Shown here: one piece after another, positions 47,966 through 56,920 of the stretch | How the letters are laid out: each line of letters opens with the position of its first letter | Numbering within the stretch: the stretch's first letter is position 1 | Assembly (NCBI RefSeq): GCF_022829725.1 | Contig: NZ_JAKSYG010000108.1 | Span: forward strand, 34,974-98,973 | Direction of reading: 5' to 3' | Length of the DNA stretch: 64,000 nt | Origin: Methylobacterium sp. E-005 | GTDB taxonomy: Bacteria; Pseudomonadota; Alphaproteobacteria; Rhizobiales; Beijerinckiaceae | The notes under the pieces: generated by a model | Database searches by the model: none | What the model was told of the DNA's origin: nothing | What the model saw: the letters and a program-made list of their open reading frames with translations, nothing else | Program-made: the position numbers and the translations under genes

Positions 47966-48258
47966 TCAGCGGGGATCGTCGTCATCGATGATCTCAGAGC
48001 CGACATCCGGACCCCAATCCACCGTCGCCGGCTCTAATTCGCGGCCCAGATGACGCATCTCGGCCACCATCGCCTCACGGGTGTAGATCGGCAGCCCGTC
48101 GAAGACCGGCGCCCGGCGCATTGCGTGGGCTCGGGCTGTGCCAGGCGCTTCGACACGATCGCCGCTGTCGCGCCGTCGCAATTGCCGAGTTCCTCGGTCT
48201 CCGCGCTGCCCAGCCGCACGGCGAGGTCGTCACCCCAGCCAATGACCCTGGCTTCCAG
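47966..48258 (-). pseudogene. mazE/AbrB-like antitoxin, frameshifted and without ATG
   Basis: Reading from 48258, 'EARVIGWGDDLAVRLGSAETEELG' is a SpoVT/AbrB MazE N-terminus, but its first codon is CTG rather than ATG although AGGAGG sits 6 bases before it. Near 48120-48145 the frame shifts; the other frame then gives 'MRRAPVFDGLPIYTREAMVAEMRHLG' and the MazE-like tail 'VDWGPDVGSEIIDDD'. Two lesions in one small gene, followed by a broken toxin, indicate a dead toxin-antitoxin operon. Confidence 0.55.
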
Positions 48259-48311
48259 CGCGCCGCCCTCCTGCGGGGACGCGCATCCTCGCAGAGGCGT
48301 CGGCCGGGAGG

Positions 48312-48854
48312 TTACAGCGGCTCCGCCCCGCGCCCCATCGCGGAGATCCCGGTCCGGCAGATCTCCACCAGCCCGATCACGCTCATCAGGCGCACGAACC
48401 GGTCGATCTCCTCCGTGGCACCGGTCAATTCGAACACGAAGGAGTTGAGCGTGGCGTCCAGCGTCTTGGCGCCGAAGGCGGCGGCCAGCCGCAGGGCCTC
48501 GCTGCGGTGCTCGCCCTCACCCTTCACCTTCACCAGGCAGATCTCGCGCTCGATGGCGTTGCCCTGGAGCGTGAGGTCCACGACCCGGTGCACCGGCACG
48601 AGCCGGTCGAGCTGCGCCTTGATCTGCTCGATCACGGCGTTGGTGCCGGTGGTCACGATGGTGATGCGCGAGATGTGGCGCGCCTCCTCGGTCTCCGAGA
48701 CAGTCAGGCTCTCGATGTTGTAGCCGCGGCCGGAGAACAGGCCCGAAATGCGGGCGAGCACGCCGGGCTCGTTGTCGACGATCACCGCCAGCGTGTGCCG
48801 GTTCACCGGCTCGACGCGGACGGCATCGGGGTAGTGGGTGTTCATCGCGTTCAT
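48312..48854 (-). CDS. ilvN: Acetolactate synthase small (regulatory) subunit
   Basis: A 180-residue regulatory subunit with an N-terminal ACT domain ('LAVIVDNEPGVLARISGLFSGRGYNIESLTV', 48788-48696) that binds valine for feedback inhibition, and an ALS_ss C-terminal half ('REICLVKVKGEGEHRSE'). ATG at 48854 or 48845. It follows ilvB after 153 bp containing a hairpin-rich repeat, so the ilvBN transcript carries that structure between the two genes. Confidence 0.95.
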   Translation of the reverse strand: MNAMNTHYPDAVRVEPVNRHTLAVIVDNEPGVLARISGLFSGRGYNIESLTVSETEEARHISRITIVTTGTNAVIEQIKAQLDRLVPVHRVVDLTLQGNAIEREICLVKVKGEGEHRSEALRLAAAFGAKTLDATLNSFVFELTGATEEIDRFVRLMSVIGLVEICRTGISAMGRGAEPL

Positions 48855-48889
48855 GGCCGGCTTCGTCCTCGTCGGGGTTTCCGAAGGAC

Positions 48890-48985
48890 GTGCCCTTCGG
48901 CGGGGTGTCGGGGCGGCGCCCCGACATCGGGTGAAGCCCGATACCCGCAAAAGGTCTCGACCTTTTGAAACCAGGATATTCGCGA
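48890..48985. repeat. REP-like hairpin-rich repeat (copy 2) between ilvB and ilvN
   Basis: Consecutive palindromes: TGTCGGGGC/GCCCCGACA (48907-48928), GGGT-gaag-CCCGATACCC, and AAAAGGTC-tc-GACCTTTT (48949-48966) with tail GAAACC. The last unit resembles the one at 29187-29214. It interrupts the ilvB-ilvN operon without breaking either gene and could act on mRNA stability or partial termination. Confidence 0.55.
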
Positions 48986-49007
48986 TCGATCCTGTGATGT
49001 CAGCCGA

Positions 49008-50783
49008 TCAGACCAGCATCTTGCCTTCCTCGGAGATCACGTCGCCGAGCTCGACGCCGGTCTCACCGAGGTAGTCGGACAGGAGCATCTCGTTGTGCGC
49101 CTTGCCCGACGGGATCATCGGGAAGCAATTCTCGGTCTTGTCGACGATGCAGTCGAAGATCACCGGGCCGTCGTAGGCGAGCATCTCCGCGATGGCGCCG
49201 TCGAGGTCGCCCGGCTTCTCGCAGCGCATGCCCTTGGCGCCGTAGGCCTCCGCGAGCTTCACGAAGTCCGGCAGGCTCTCCGAGTAGCTCTGCGAGTAGC
49301 GCGAGCCGTGCAGCAGCTCCTGCCACTGCCGGACCATGCCCATATACTCGTTGTTCAGGATGAACACCTTGATCGGCAGCCGGTACTGCACCGCCGTCGA
49401 CATCTCCTGCATGTTCATCAGGATCGAGGCCTCGCCGGCGATGTCGATCACGAGCCCGTTCGGATGCGCGAGCTGCGTGCCGATGGCCGCCGGCAGGCCG
49501 TAGCCCATCGTGCCGAGGCCGCCGGAGGTCATCCAGCGGTTCGGCTCGTCGTACTTGAAGTACTGGGCCGCCCACATCTGGTGCTGGCCGACCTCGGTGG
49601 TGATGTAGGTCTCGCGGCTCTTGCAGGCCTCGTAGAGGCGCTGCACGGCGTATTGCGGCTTGATGATCGTGCCCGAGGGCCAGTAGGCGAGGCAGTCCCG
49701 CGCCTTCCAAGCCCGGATCTTCTGGAACCACGGATCGAGGTTGGACGTCTCCGGCCGCGACGGCAGGGCGCGCCACGCCTCCAGCATGTCGGCGAGCACC
49801 GAGGCGCAGTCGCCGACGATCCCGACATCGACCTTCACGACCTTGTTGATCGAGGAGGCATCGACGTCGATGTGGATCTTCTTGGAGAACGGCGAGAACG
49901 CGTCGAGCCGGCCGGTGATCCGGTCGTCGAACCGGGCGCCGACGCAGATCATCACGTCGCACTCGTGCATCGCGAGGTTGGCCTCGTAGGTCCCGTGCAT
50001 GCCGAGCATGCCCAGGAACTTCTCGTCCGTGCCCGGATAGGCGCCGAGCCCCATCAGGGTGGAGGTGACCGGGAAACCGGTCTCGCGGACGAGCTCACGC
50101 AGGAGGCGCGAGGCCTCCGGGCCCGAGTTGATCACGCCACCGCCGGTGTAGAAGACCGGTCGGCGCGCGGTGGCCATCAGCTCGACGGCCGCGCGGATCC
50201 GGTCGGCATCGCCCTTCACGGCCGGACGGTAGGTCTTGTGGCTGGCGATCTCCGGCTGCTCGTAGAGGCCGGAGGCGAACTGGATGTCCTTGGGCAGGTC
50301 GACCACGACCGGGCCGGGCCGGCCGTTGGCCGCCACATAGAACGCCTCGTGCAGGATGCGCGGCAGGTCGTCGATCGATTTGACCAGGTAATTGTGCTTC
50401 GTGCAGTGGCGCGTGATGCCGACCGTGTCGCATTCCTGGAAGGCATCGGTGCCGATCAGGTGCGTCGGGACCTGGCCGGTGATGCAGACCAGCGGGATCG
50501 AATCCAGCATCGCGTCGGTGAGACCGGTGACGATGTTGGTGGCACCGGGGCCCGAGGTGACGAGGACGCAGCCGACCTTGCCGGAGGAGCGGGCATAGCC
50601 CTCCGCGGCGTGCACGGCGCCCTGCTCGTGGCGGACGAGAATATGCTTGACGGCGTTCTGGTGGAAGAGCGCGTCGTAGATCGGAAGTACGGCGCCGCCC
50701 GGATACCCGAACAGCGTATCGACACCCTGATCCTGGAAGGCCCGGATGACCATCTCGGCCCCGGTCATGACCTCGCCGCCCAT
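49008..50783 (-). CDS. ilvB: Acetolactate synthase large (catalytic) subunit
   Basis: A 591-residue ThDP enzyme making acetolactate or acetohydroxybutyrate. 'FGYPGGAVLPIYDAL' and the catalytic glutamate in 'RHEQGAVHAAEGYARSSG' (~53) lie in the N-terminal PYR domain. The ThDP-Mg motif is 'GEASILMNMQE' through 'NNEYMGMVRQWQ' (~445-485), with an unusual GEAS in place of the common GDGS/GDAS. ATG at 50783. It is expressed behind a leader peptide and attenuator. Confidence 0.95.
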   Translation of the reverse strand: MGGEVMTGAEMVIRAFQDQGVDTLFGYPGGAVLPIYDALFHQNAVKHILVRHEQGAVHAAEGYARSSGKVGCVLVTSGPGATNIVTGLTDAMLDSIPLVCITGQVPTHLIGTDAFQECDTVGITRHCTKHNYLVKSIDDLPRILHEAFYVAANGRPGPVVVDLPKDIQFASGLYEQPEIASHKTYRPAVKGDADRIRAAVELMATARRPVFYTGGGVINSGPEASRLLRELVRETGFPVTSTLMGLGAYPGTDEKFLGMLGMHGTYEANLAMHECDVMICVGARFDDRITGRLDAFSPFSKKIHIDVDASSINKVVKVDVGIVGDCASVLADMLEAWRALPSRPETSNLDPWFQKIRAWKARDCLAYWPSGTIIKPQYAVQRLYEACKSRETYITTEVGQHQMWAAQYFKYDEPNRWMTSGGLGTMGYGLPAAIGTQLAHPNGLVIDIAGEASILMNMQEMSTAVQYRLPIKVFILNNEYMGMVRQWQELLHGSRYSQSYSESLPDFVKLAEAYGAKGMRCEKPGDLDGAIAEMLAYDGPVIFDCIVDKTENCFPMIPSGKAHNEMLLSDYLGETGVELGDVISEEGKMLV

Positions 50784-50944
50784 GCTCGTCTCCTCGCGCT
50801 CTCCGGAGCCACCGCGATCCTTTAGATCGCCGCCCGGCCCCGTCCTCTCTCCCGGCACCCTCGTCATGCGGGGCGGTCTCCGCCTCGCCCGAAGGTGTCT
50901 CTCGCCTCGAATCTCCGTCCCAGTCCCGTCCGGACGCAGGCAAC

Positions 50945-50967
50945 AAAAAAGGGCCCCGAGGGACCCT
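50945..50967 (-). terminator. ilvBN attenuator (intrinsic terminator)
   Basis: On the minus strand AGGGTCCC-TC-GGGGCCCT is followed at once by six T. The stem is 7-8 bp, GC-rich, and sits 33 bases after the leader-peptide stop and 162 bases before ilvB. Lying between promoter and structural gene after a branched-chain-rich leader, it is an attenuator rather than an end-of-operon terminator. Confidence 0.8.
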
Positions 50968-50988
50968 GCATGCGCCACCGCCCGGATC

Positions 50989-51009
50989 GCGGCCCTAGCT
51001 CAGGGCCGC
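50989..51009 (-). promoter_or_regulatory. Pause/protector hairpin overlapping the ilv leader stop
   Basis: GCGGCCCT-gagct-AGGGCCGC, a perfect 8-bp stem overlapping the leader stop codon. Its 3' arm contains AGGGCC, which can pair with GGCCCT in the 3' arm of the terminator, so alternative folds are possible. The exact anti-terminator was not resolved by eye. Confidence 0.6.
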
Positions 51010-51050
51010 CCCGTCGGTGACGCTACCGCTACAATAAGGACCGTCGTCAT
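51000..51050 (-). CDS. ilvBN leader peptide (attenuation)
   Basis: A 16-codon open frame, MTTVLIVAVASPTGRP then TGA. Five of six residues from position 4 to 9 are Val, Leu or Ile (V-L-I-V-A-V), the regulated amino acids of the pathway. It ends inside a hairpin and is followed by an intrinsic terminator before ilvB. Translation speed through these codons would report charged branched-chain tRNAs and set read-through. Comparable control of ilvBN is known in enterobacteria and, from memory, Caulobacter. Confidence 0.8.
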   Translation of the reverse strand: MTTVLIVAVASPTGRP

Positions 51051-51332
51051 CGGATATCCGAACCTGCTCCGCGGCGGCCACATGATCCGGAACTGAATCA
51101 GGGTTGACGCGCAGAGTGTCGGGCCTCTTAGCGGAGTGCGCGGGGCCGGTCAACGCATCCGGCGATTGTTTGGGCGGGTTCGATCATCGAGCCGCTGTGC
51201 GGCGCTTCGTCTGCCGGATCCCAGATCATTCTCCGCTGGCGCTCCACCTGTCCGGGCAAGGGGCCGTCGACACTGCATCACGCGGCCCTTTCCCGGGCGT
51301 ATGCACGAAAACAAGCCGCGCGAGCGGCTCGC

Positions 51333-52778
51333 TCACGTCAGCGGCGGCGGATGTCGGCGGACCCAGTTGCTCGCCGCGTCGTAGGCGGCGCCAAGCTGCA
51401 GGCAGGCGAGTTCGCCGTGGTTGCGGCCGACGATCTGGATGCCGGTCGGCAGACCGGCCTCGCCGAACCCGGCCGGGACGTCGAGCGCCGGCAGGCCCGA
51501 CATGGTCACGGGGATCACGGTCTGCATCCAGCGATGGTAGGTATCCATCGCCCGGCCGCCGACCACCTCGGGCCAGCGGAGATCCTTGTCGAAGGGGAAG
51601 ACCTGCGTCGTCGGCATCACGAGGTAGTCGTAGCGCTCCATGAAGCGGCGCAGGGTCTCGTACCAGCGCGTGCGCCCCTCCAGGGCCGCGATGATCCGGT
51701 CGGATCCGAGGGCGAGCCCCCGCTCGACCTCCCAGGCGGCCTCCGGCTTCAGCAGCGCCCGGTGCCGGGGCTCGTCGTAGAAGGGGCGGAGGTTTGCCGC
51801 GACGGTCAGTGCCCGCAGCACCAGCCAATCCTGCCAGAGCTGCTCCATGTCGTAGCGCGGTACCGCCTCCTCGACGGTGCAGCCGATCTCGACGAAGGTC
51901 GAGAGGGCGGCGCGACCGACTTCGAGCACGCCTGGGTCGAACGGGATCTGGCCGCCGCAATCGCCGAGCCACGCGATCCGGGTGCCGCGGAAGTTCCGGA
52001 CGAGCGGGCCGGCGAAGGCGGACGGATCCTGCCGGATGGAATTCGGGCAGCGCGGATCGTACCCCGCCTGGACGGACAGCATCAGGCCGATATCGGCGGG
52101 CGTCCGCCCGATCGCGCCGAGCACGGCGAGGCTGGGGCTGAACACGTCCTTCGCCTCGGCCGGGATGCGGCCCCAGCTCGGGCGCAGGCCGTAGCAATTG
52201 TTGAAGGCCGGCGGGTTGCGCAGCGAGCCGGCATGGTCGCTGCCGTCGGCGACCGGCTGCATCCGCAGAGCCACCGCCACCGCCGCACCGCCGCTCGATC
52301 CGCCCGCGCTCTTCGTCAGGTCGTAGGGGTTGGCGGTGGTGCCGTAGACCGGGTTGAAGCTGTGCGAGCCGAGGCCGAATTCGGGGACGTTGGTCTTGCC
52401 GATGAAGATCGCCCCGGCGGCACGCAGGCGGGCCACCATGATCGAGTCGGCCTCGGCGATCCGATCGGCGAAGATCGGCGAGCCTTGCGTGAACCGCAGG
52501 CCGCGTACCGCATCGAGATCCTTCACAGCCAGCGGGAAGCCGTGAAGGGGTCCGACAGCCTCGCCGCGCGCCAGGACGGCGTCGGCAGCCTCCGCCTCCT
52601 GAAGGAGCGCAGCGTCGTCCCGCAGCCCCACGATGGCATTCACCTGCGGGTTGATCCTGTGGATCCGGCCCAGATAGGCGCGCATCACCTCGGCGCAGGA
52701 CACGACCCGGCCGCGGATGGCGGCAGCGAGGTCCACCGCGCCCATAGCCGTGACACCGTCCGGTCGTGCGTCCTGCAT
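51333..52778 (-). CDS. Amidase (amidase-signature family)
   Basis: A 481-residue hydrolase with the Ser-cisSer-Lys triad: lysine in 'PLAVKDLDAV' (~85), cis-serine in 'SAGGSSGGAAVAVAL' (~160) and nucleophile serine in 'GSDHAGSLRNPPAF' (~184). A typical GatA has T/D at the equivalent of H; this 'DHAGSLR' form is common in stand-alone amidases. The substrate, an aryl or aliphatic amide, cannot be fixed. There is no gatB/gatC nearby. The 170 bp before pyrC contain a dispersed repeat. Confidence 0.85.
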   Translation of the reverse strand: MQDARPDGVTAMGAVDLAAAIRGRVVSCAEVMRAYLGRIHRINPQVNAIVGLRDDAALLQEAEAADAVLARGEAVGPLHGFPLAVKDLDAVRGLRFTQGSPIFADRIAEADSIMVARLRAAGAIFIGKTNVPEFGLGSHSFNPVYGTTANPYDLTKSAGGSSGGAAVAVALRMQPVADGSDHAGSLRNPPAFNNCYGLRPSWGRIPAEAKDVFSPSLAVLGAIGRTPADIGLMLSVQAGYDPRCPNSIRQDPSAFAGPLVRNFRGTRIAWLGDCGGQIPFDPGVLEVGRAALSTFVEIGCTVEEAVPRYDMEQLWQDWLVLRALTVAANLRPFYDEPRHRALLKPEAAWEVERGLALGSDRIIAALEGRTRWYETLRRFMERYDYLVMPTTQVFPFDKDLRWPEVVGGRAMDTYHRWMQTVIPVTMSGLPALDVPAGFGEAGLPTGIQIVGRNHGELACLQLGAAYDAASNWVRRHPPPLT

Positions 52779-52847
52779 CGTACCGCTCCTTCGATCTGGT
52801 GGGCTTCACCGATCACGCCGCGATGCAAGATCAGCGACCGTCTTGGC

Positions 52848-52935
52848 GAGCGGAGCGACGCAATCCAGCAGCGCTACGCCGGCCGACCTCGCGCGGCCCT
52901 CTGCCGCTTCGCTGCGCGCGCAATGACGGGGCGCA
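52848..52935. repeat. Dispersed extragenic repeat of the 'TGGATTGC...GCAATGACG' type
   Basis: Left arm 'GAGCGGAGCGACGCAATCCAG' region (from 52858) read in reverse resembles the right arm 'GCTTCGCTGCGCGCGCAATGACG' (52907-52929). Such paired segments are common intergenic repeats in Rhizobiales (known to me from genomes, not searched). It fills most of the gap between pyrC and the amidase. Confidence 0.45.
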
Positions 52936-52952
52936 GCCTTGGCGTTAGGCTG

Positions 52953-54032
52953 TCACGCCACCGACCAGGGCAGCGTTTCCTCGCCGCGGAACACCACGAC
53001 CGCCGTATCCTCCACCGCGACCGCCTCCACCACGCGGTCCGGCCGACGTTCCAGCGTCACCGTCCCGGCATTGGGTTCCAGCCCATGAAACCGTGCGCCG
53101 TTGAGCGATGCGAAGGCCTCGAACCGGTCGAGCGCACCTTCCTCGTCGAACACCTGCACGTAGGTCTGGAGCGCGGAGGGCCCGCAGAACACGCCGGCAC
53201 AGCCGCAGGACGTCTCCTTGGCGCCGCGGACATGCGGGGCCGTGTCGGTGCCGAGATAGAAGCAGGCCTCGCCCGAGGTCGCGGCCGCGCGCAGGGCGAG
53301 GCGGTGCCGCTCGCGCTTGGCCACCGGGAGACAATACAGGTGCGGGCGTAGCCCCCCCTGGAAGATGTGCGTCCGGTTGATCACGAGATGGTGCGGCGTG
53401 ATCGTCGCCGCGCACCGGTTTCGGTTCTCGCGGACCACGTCGAGGATCTCGGCCGTTGTGGCATGTTCCACCGTGACTTTCAGCCCCTGGTGGCGACCGA
53501 GCAGCGGGATCAGGCTGCCTTCCATGAAGGCGGCCTCCCGGTCGAAGATGTCGATCTCCGGGTCGGTCGCCTCACCGTGGATCAAAAGCGGCATGCCGAT
53601 CCGCTCCATCCGCTCCAGCACGGGCGCGATCCCGAGGAGGTCGGTGACGCCCGCGTGCGAGTTCGTGGTCGCGCCGGCCGGGTAGAGTTTGGCGGCGATC
53701 CAAACCTTCTCCTTGAAGCCGCGCTCGATCTCGTCCGGATCGGTATCGTCCCGCAGATAGGAGGTCATCAGCGGGGTGAAATCCATGCCGTCGGGCAGGG
53801 CCGCGAGGATGCGCTCACGGTAGGCGCTGGCGGCCGCCACCGTGGTCACCGGCGGCACGAGGTTCGGCATGATGATGCCCCGGGCGAACTGCGCCGCCGT
53901 GTAGGGCAGCACCGCCTTCAGCATCGCGCCATCGCGCAGGTGGATGTGCCAATCGTCCGGCCGGCGGATCGTGATCCGGTCCACCGACTTCGCCTCCTGA
54001 CGTTCGGCGGGGAACAGCTCGGCGACGCCCAT
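52953..54032 (-). CDS. pyrC: Dihydroorotase (class II)
   Basis: A 359-residue zinc amidohydrolase of pyrimidine synthesis, cyclising carbamoyl-aspartate to dihydroorotate. Metal ligands: H29 and H31 in 'DWHIHLRDG', carboxylated K115 in 'AAKLYPAGATTNS', then 'LLIHGE' and 'VEHATT', and catalytic D in 'GTDTAPH'. The ATG at 54032 is 12 bases from pyrE, so pyrE-pyrC form one operon. Confidence 0.95.
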   Translation of the reverse strand: MGVAELFPAERQEAKSVDRITIRRPDDWHIHLRDGAMLKAVLPYTAAQFARGIIMPNLVPPVTTVAAASAYRERILAALPDGMDFTPLMTSYLRDDTDPDEIERGFKEKVWIAAKLYPAGATTNSHAGVTDLLGIAPVLERMERIGMPLLIHGEATDPEIDIFDREAAFMEGSLIPLLGRHQGLKVTVEHATTAEILDVVRENRNRCAATITPHHLVINRTHIFQGGLRPHLYCLPVAKRERHRLALRAAATSGEACFYLGTDTAPHVRGAKETSCGCAGVFCGPSALQTYVQVFDEEGALDRFEAFASLNGARFHGLEPNAGTVTLERRPDRVVEAVAVEDTAVVVFRGEETLPWSVA

Positions 54033-54043
54033 CGCGAAACTCC

Positions 54044-54745
54044 TCAGGCCTGACCGAAGGCGGAAATGCCGCCATGCGCCGCCGACCATTCCGCCGGCGC
54101 GTTGAGGAAGCTTTCCACCTCGGCCAGCGTCTTCGGATCGAACGTGCCCATCTCCTTGGCGACAGCCAGCACATCCCACCATGTGGTGAGGTAGTGGAGC
54201 TTGATGCCGATCTCCTGCATCAGCGCCGCGCTGTCGGGGAAGATGTCGTAGTAGAACAGCACGAAGCAGTGATCGACCTGGGCGCCGGAATCGCGCAGGG
54301 CCTTACAGAAATTGACCTTGCTGCGCCCGTCGGTGGCGAGGTCCTCGACCAGCAGGGTCCGGGCACCCTCGACGATCTCACCCTCGATCTGCGCATTGCG
54401 GCCGAACCCCTTGGGCTTCTTCCGGATGTACTGCATCGGCAGCATCATCCGGTCGGCGATCCAGGCCGCGAAGGGGATGCCGGCGGTCTCGCCGCCCGCG
54501 ATGTGGGTCAGCTTCTCGTAGCCGATCTCGCGCACGATCGTGGCGGTGGCGAAATCCATCAGCGTCGAGCGCAGGCGCGGGAACGAGATGATCTTCCGAC
54601 TGTCGGTGTAGACCGGGCTCGCCCAGCCGGAGGTGAACTTGAACGGCTCGTCCTTGTAGAAGAGCACCGCCCCGATCTCGAGGAACATCTTGGCCGCCTC
54701 GCGGGCGATGACCGCTCGGTCAAGGGGCAGGAAGGGACTGGTCAT
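54044..54745 (-). CDS. pyrE: Orotate phosphoribosyltransferase
   Basis: A 233-residue PRTase converting orotate and PRPP to OMP. The PRPP-binding motif is '[14 protein letters not shown]' (130-143) and '[17 protein letters not shown]' is the substrate side. The longer alphaproteobacterial C-terminus is present. ATG at 54745. It is first in pyrE-pyrC. Confidence 0.95.
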   Translation of the reverse strand: MTSPFLPLDRAVIAREAAKMFLEIGAVLFYKDEPFKFTSGWASPVYTDSRKIISFPRLRSTLMDFATATIVREIGYEKLTHIAGGETAGIPFAAWIADRMMLPMQYIRKKPKGFGRNAQIEGEIVEGARTLLVEDLATDGRSKVNFCKALRDSGAQVDHCFVLFYYDIFPDSAALMQEIGIKLHYLTTWWDVLAVAKEMGTFDPKTLAEVESFLNAPAEWSAAHGGISAFGQA

Positions 54746-54887
54746 GCGGCGTGCGCGCTCCGCTGGGGCGCTCGCCGGGGGCCTGGAGACTTGTCCGGCC
54801 GGGGCGAGCGTGTGGAAATGGGGCCTGACCGCCCTCCTCCGCCCTGTCTCCGCCAGCGTCAACCCTGCGCGGCACGCTATCCGCGCT

Positions 54888-55340
54888 TCACGCAGTCCGA
54901 CCGGCCCGCAGATGCGCGAGGTGCCGGATCGCCAGAGCATAGCCATGCGTCCCGAAACCGGCGAGCACGGCCGTGGCCGCGAGCGAGACGTAGGAATGAT
55001 GGCGAAAAGCCTCGCGCCGGTGAACGTTCGAGATGTGGCACTCGACCACCGGCACCTCGCAGGTGTTGAGCGCGTCGAGGATCGCCACGGAGGTGTGCGT
55101 GTAGGCGCCCGCGTTGATCACGATGCCGGCCGAGCCGACCCGGAACGCCTGGATCGCGTCGATCAGCACGTGCTCGGCGTTGCTCTGGCGGAAATCCACC
55201 GCCAGTCCGAAGCCGGTGGCGGTCTCGCGGCACAGGGCCTCGACGTCGGCCAGCGTCTCGCGCCCGTAGATCTCCGGCTGGCGTTTGCCCAGCAGGTTCA
55301 GGTTCGGCCCGTTCAGGACCAGGATGGTGTGGTTCATCAT
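54888..55340 (-). CDS. aroQ: Type II 3-dehydroquinate dehydratase
   Basis: A 150-residue shikimate-pathway enzyme. '[20 protein letters not shown]' (~6-25) carries the catalytic loop with R19 and Y24; '[16 protein letters not shown]' and '[18 protein letters not shown]' complete the site. The start is one of two adjacent ATGs (55340 or 55337). It is divergent from the BKACE gene. Confidence 0.95.
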   Translation of the reverse strand: MMNHTILVLNGPNLNLLGKRQPEIYGRETLADVEALCRETATGFGLAVDFRQSNAEHVLIDAIQAFRVGSAGIVINAGAYTHTSVAILDALNTCEVPVVECHISNVHRREAFRHHSYVSLAATAVLAGFGTHGYALAIRHLAHLRAGRTA

Positions 55341-55512
55341 GTGCCTCGCGGCCCGAAGAGGTGCGACAAGCGCCGTCGCGACACAAGTCCGGGCTGTCAT
55401 CCAGCCGGAGATGTCCCGCCTGCGGACCCGACGCCCGCAATGATTGGTTCAGATCCGTGCTCGGCAGCGCTATCCCGGACGGCGCGGGGGACGAGACAGG
55501 GAGGATACACGG

Positions 55513-56355
55513 ATGGCCACATCTCGGAGCGACACCCCCGTGGTGATCGCGGTAGCGATCACAGGTTCGGTCCCACGCAAGAAGGACAACCCGGCCGTGC
55601 CCGTCACGGTGGCGGAGCAGATCGAGTCGACCCATCAGGCCTTCGAGGCGGGCGCCACGCTCTGCCACATCCACGTGCGCAACGACGACGAGTCGCCCTC
55701 CTCCGACCCCGATAGATTCGCCGCCGTGCAGGAGGGGCTGCGCAAGCACTGCCCCGGGATGATCGTGCAGTTCTCGACCGGCGGGCGCGGGCGCGATCCG
55801 GCCGCCCGCGGCCTCCCGCTCAAGCACCGGCCCGACATGGCCTCCCTGTCCACCGGCTCGGTGAACTTCCCAACGATCGTCTACGAGAATTCCGCGAGCC
55901 TCGTGACCGAACTCGCCGGCCAGATGAAGCAATACGGTGTCCGGCCCGAGATCGAGATCTTCGACCTGTCGCATCTGCACGGGGCCAAACGGCTGGTGGA
56001 GGCGGGCCTGATCGACACGCGTCCGCACGTCCAGTTCGTGATGGGCGTTCAGAACGCGATGCCGGCCGAAGAGCATCTCCTCGATATTCTGCTCGCCGAG
56101 ACGCATCGGATCCTGCCCGAGGCGACCTGGACGGCCGCCGGGATCGGCCGCAACCAAGGGGTGGTGATGGATTGGGCGCTCAGGCGCGGGGCGGATGCGG
56201 TGCGCACCGGCCTGGAGGACAACATTCGGGTGACGAAGGACCGGCTCGCGGGCAGCAACGCCGAGTTGGTCGGGCTGGCCGCGGCGGCCGTTTCCCGCCA
56301 CGGCCGCCGCGTCGCCACGACCGCCGAGGCCCGAGCCGCGCTCGGCTTGCGCTGA
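55513..56355 (+). CDS. BKACE family beta-keto acid cleavage enzyme
   Basis: A 280-residue zinc TIM-barrel protein. 'VAITGSVPRKKDNPAVPVT', 'GATLCHIHVRND' (zinc His-x-His), 'STGSVNFP' and 'AAGIGRNQGVVMDWALRRGADAVRTGLEDN' are all BKACE/Kce marks. Known members condense a beta-keto acid with acetyl-CoA to give acetoacetate and a new acyl-CoA, as in lysine fermentation or carnitine use; the substrate here is unknown. No CoA-transferase or kdd-like partner is adjacent. GGAGGATACACGG precedes the ATG. Confidence 0.85.
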   Translation: MATSRSDTPVVIAVAITGSVPRKKDNPAVPVTVAEQIESTHQAFEAGATLCHIHVRNDDESPSSDPDRFAAVQEGLRKHCPGMIVQFSTGGRGRDPAARGLPLKHRPDMASLSTGSVNFPTIVYENSASLVTELAGQMKQYGVRPEIEIFDLSHLHGAKRLVEAGLIDTRPHVQFVMGVQNAMPAEEHLLDILLAETHRILPEATWTAAGIGRNQGVVMDWALRRGADAVRTGLEDNIRVTKDRLAGSNAELVGLAAAAVSRHGRRVATTAEARAALGLR

Positions 56356-56399
56356 ACCACCTTCTCACGCGCGGGCCGGCATGCTAACGATCCGCCCGC

Positions 56400-56473
56400 G
56401 CGGGTGTAGCTCAATGGTAGAGCAGCAGCCTTCCAAGCTGAATACCCGGGTTCGATTCCCGGTACCCGCTCCA
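56400..56473 (+). tRNA. tRNA-Gly (anticodon TCC)
   Basis: A 74-base cloverleaf ending in genome-encoded CCA. Acceptor GCGGGTG pairs with TACCCGC, the anticodon stem GCAGC/GCTGA-type flanks loop CTTCCAA (TCC at 56432-56434), and T-loop GGTTCGATTCC is standard. Gene content and composition change just after it, so it may be an integration target, although no duplicated 3' end was found in the window. Confidence 0.95.
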
Positions 56474-56732
56474 TTCAAACTTCAATCCTGGCTGACGTTT
56501 CCCAAGCCGGAAGTGGAGCATCGACCGCGCGCAGCCGGATCCGGTGGCCGAAGACGGCGCAGGCAGCCGTAAAAACCGACTCTGGAGGCCCGCGAGGATC
56601 GGCCTTTAGCGCCCCAATCGCTAGGGCGTGGTGACGATACAACGCTGTTGGGATCCCCCTCCAGTCTGAGATTGGATTCAACGCTGGCCGAAGAGGTTGG
56701 CGATGAACTGCGACGCGCTTCGGAAGGATTAG

Positions 56733-56920
56733 TGGCAGTGAATCGAAGAGTTCGTCCCCGGGGGGACCAAGGGCAAGGGCGGTCCGCGCAGCGACAAACG
56801 TCGGTTCCTTGCTGGGCTTCTCTGGATGGCGGGCGCTGGCGTGACCTGCTCGAGCATCTCGGTCGGTATCAGCCGGTGAAGCGGCGTTACTCTCACTGGA
56901 TCGAGCTGACGGATGCACAA
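56733..56920 (+). mobile_element. IS5-family transposase remnant
   Basis: Two frames must be joined. One gives 'IEEFVPGGTKGKGGPRSDK' then 'RRFLAGLLWMAGAG' after an in-frame TGA, the other 'GGRWRDLLEHLGRYQPVKRR' then 'YSHWIE'. Together they are the N-terminal insertion-element domain of IS5-type transposases. The rest of the element and its ends are missing. Confidence 0.7.
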
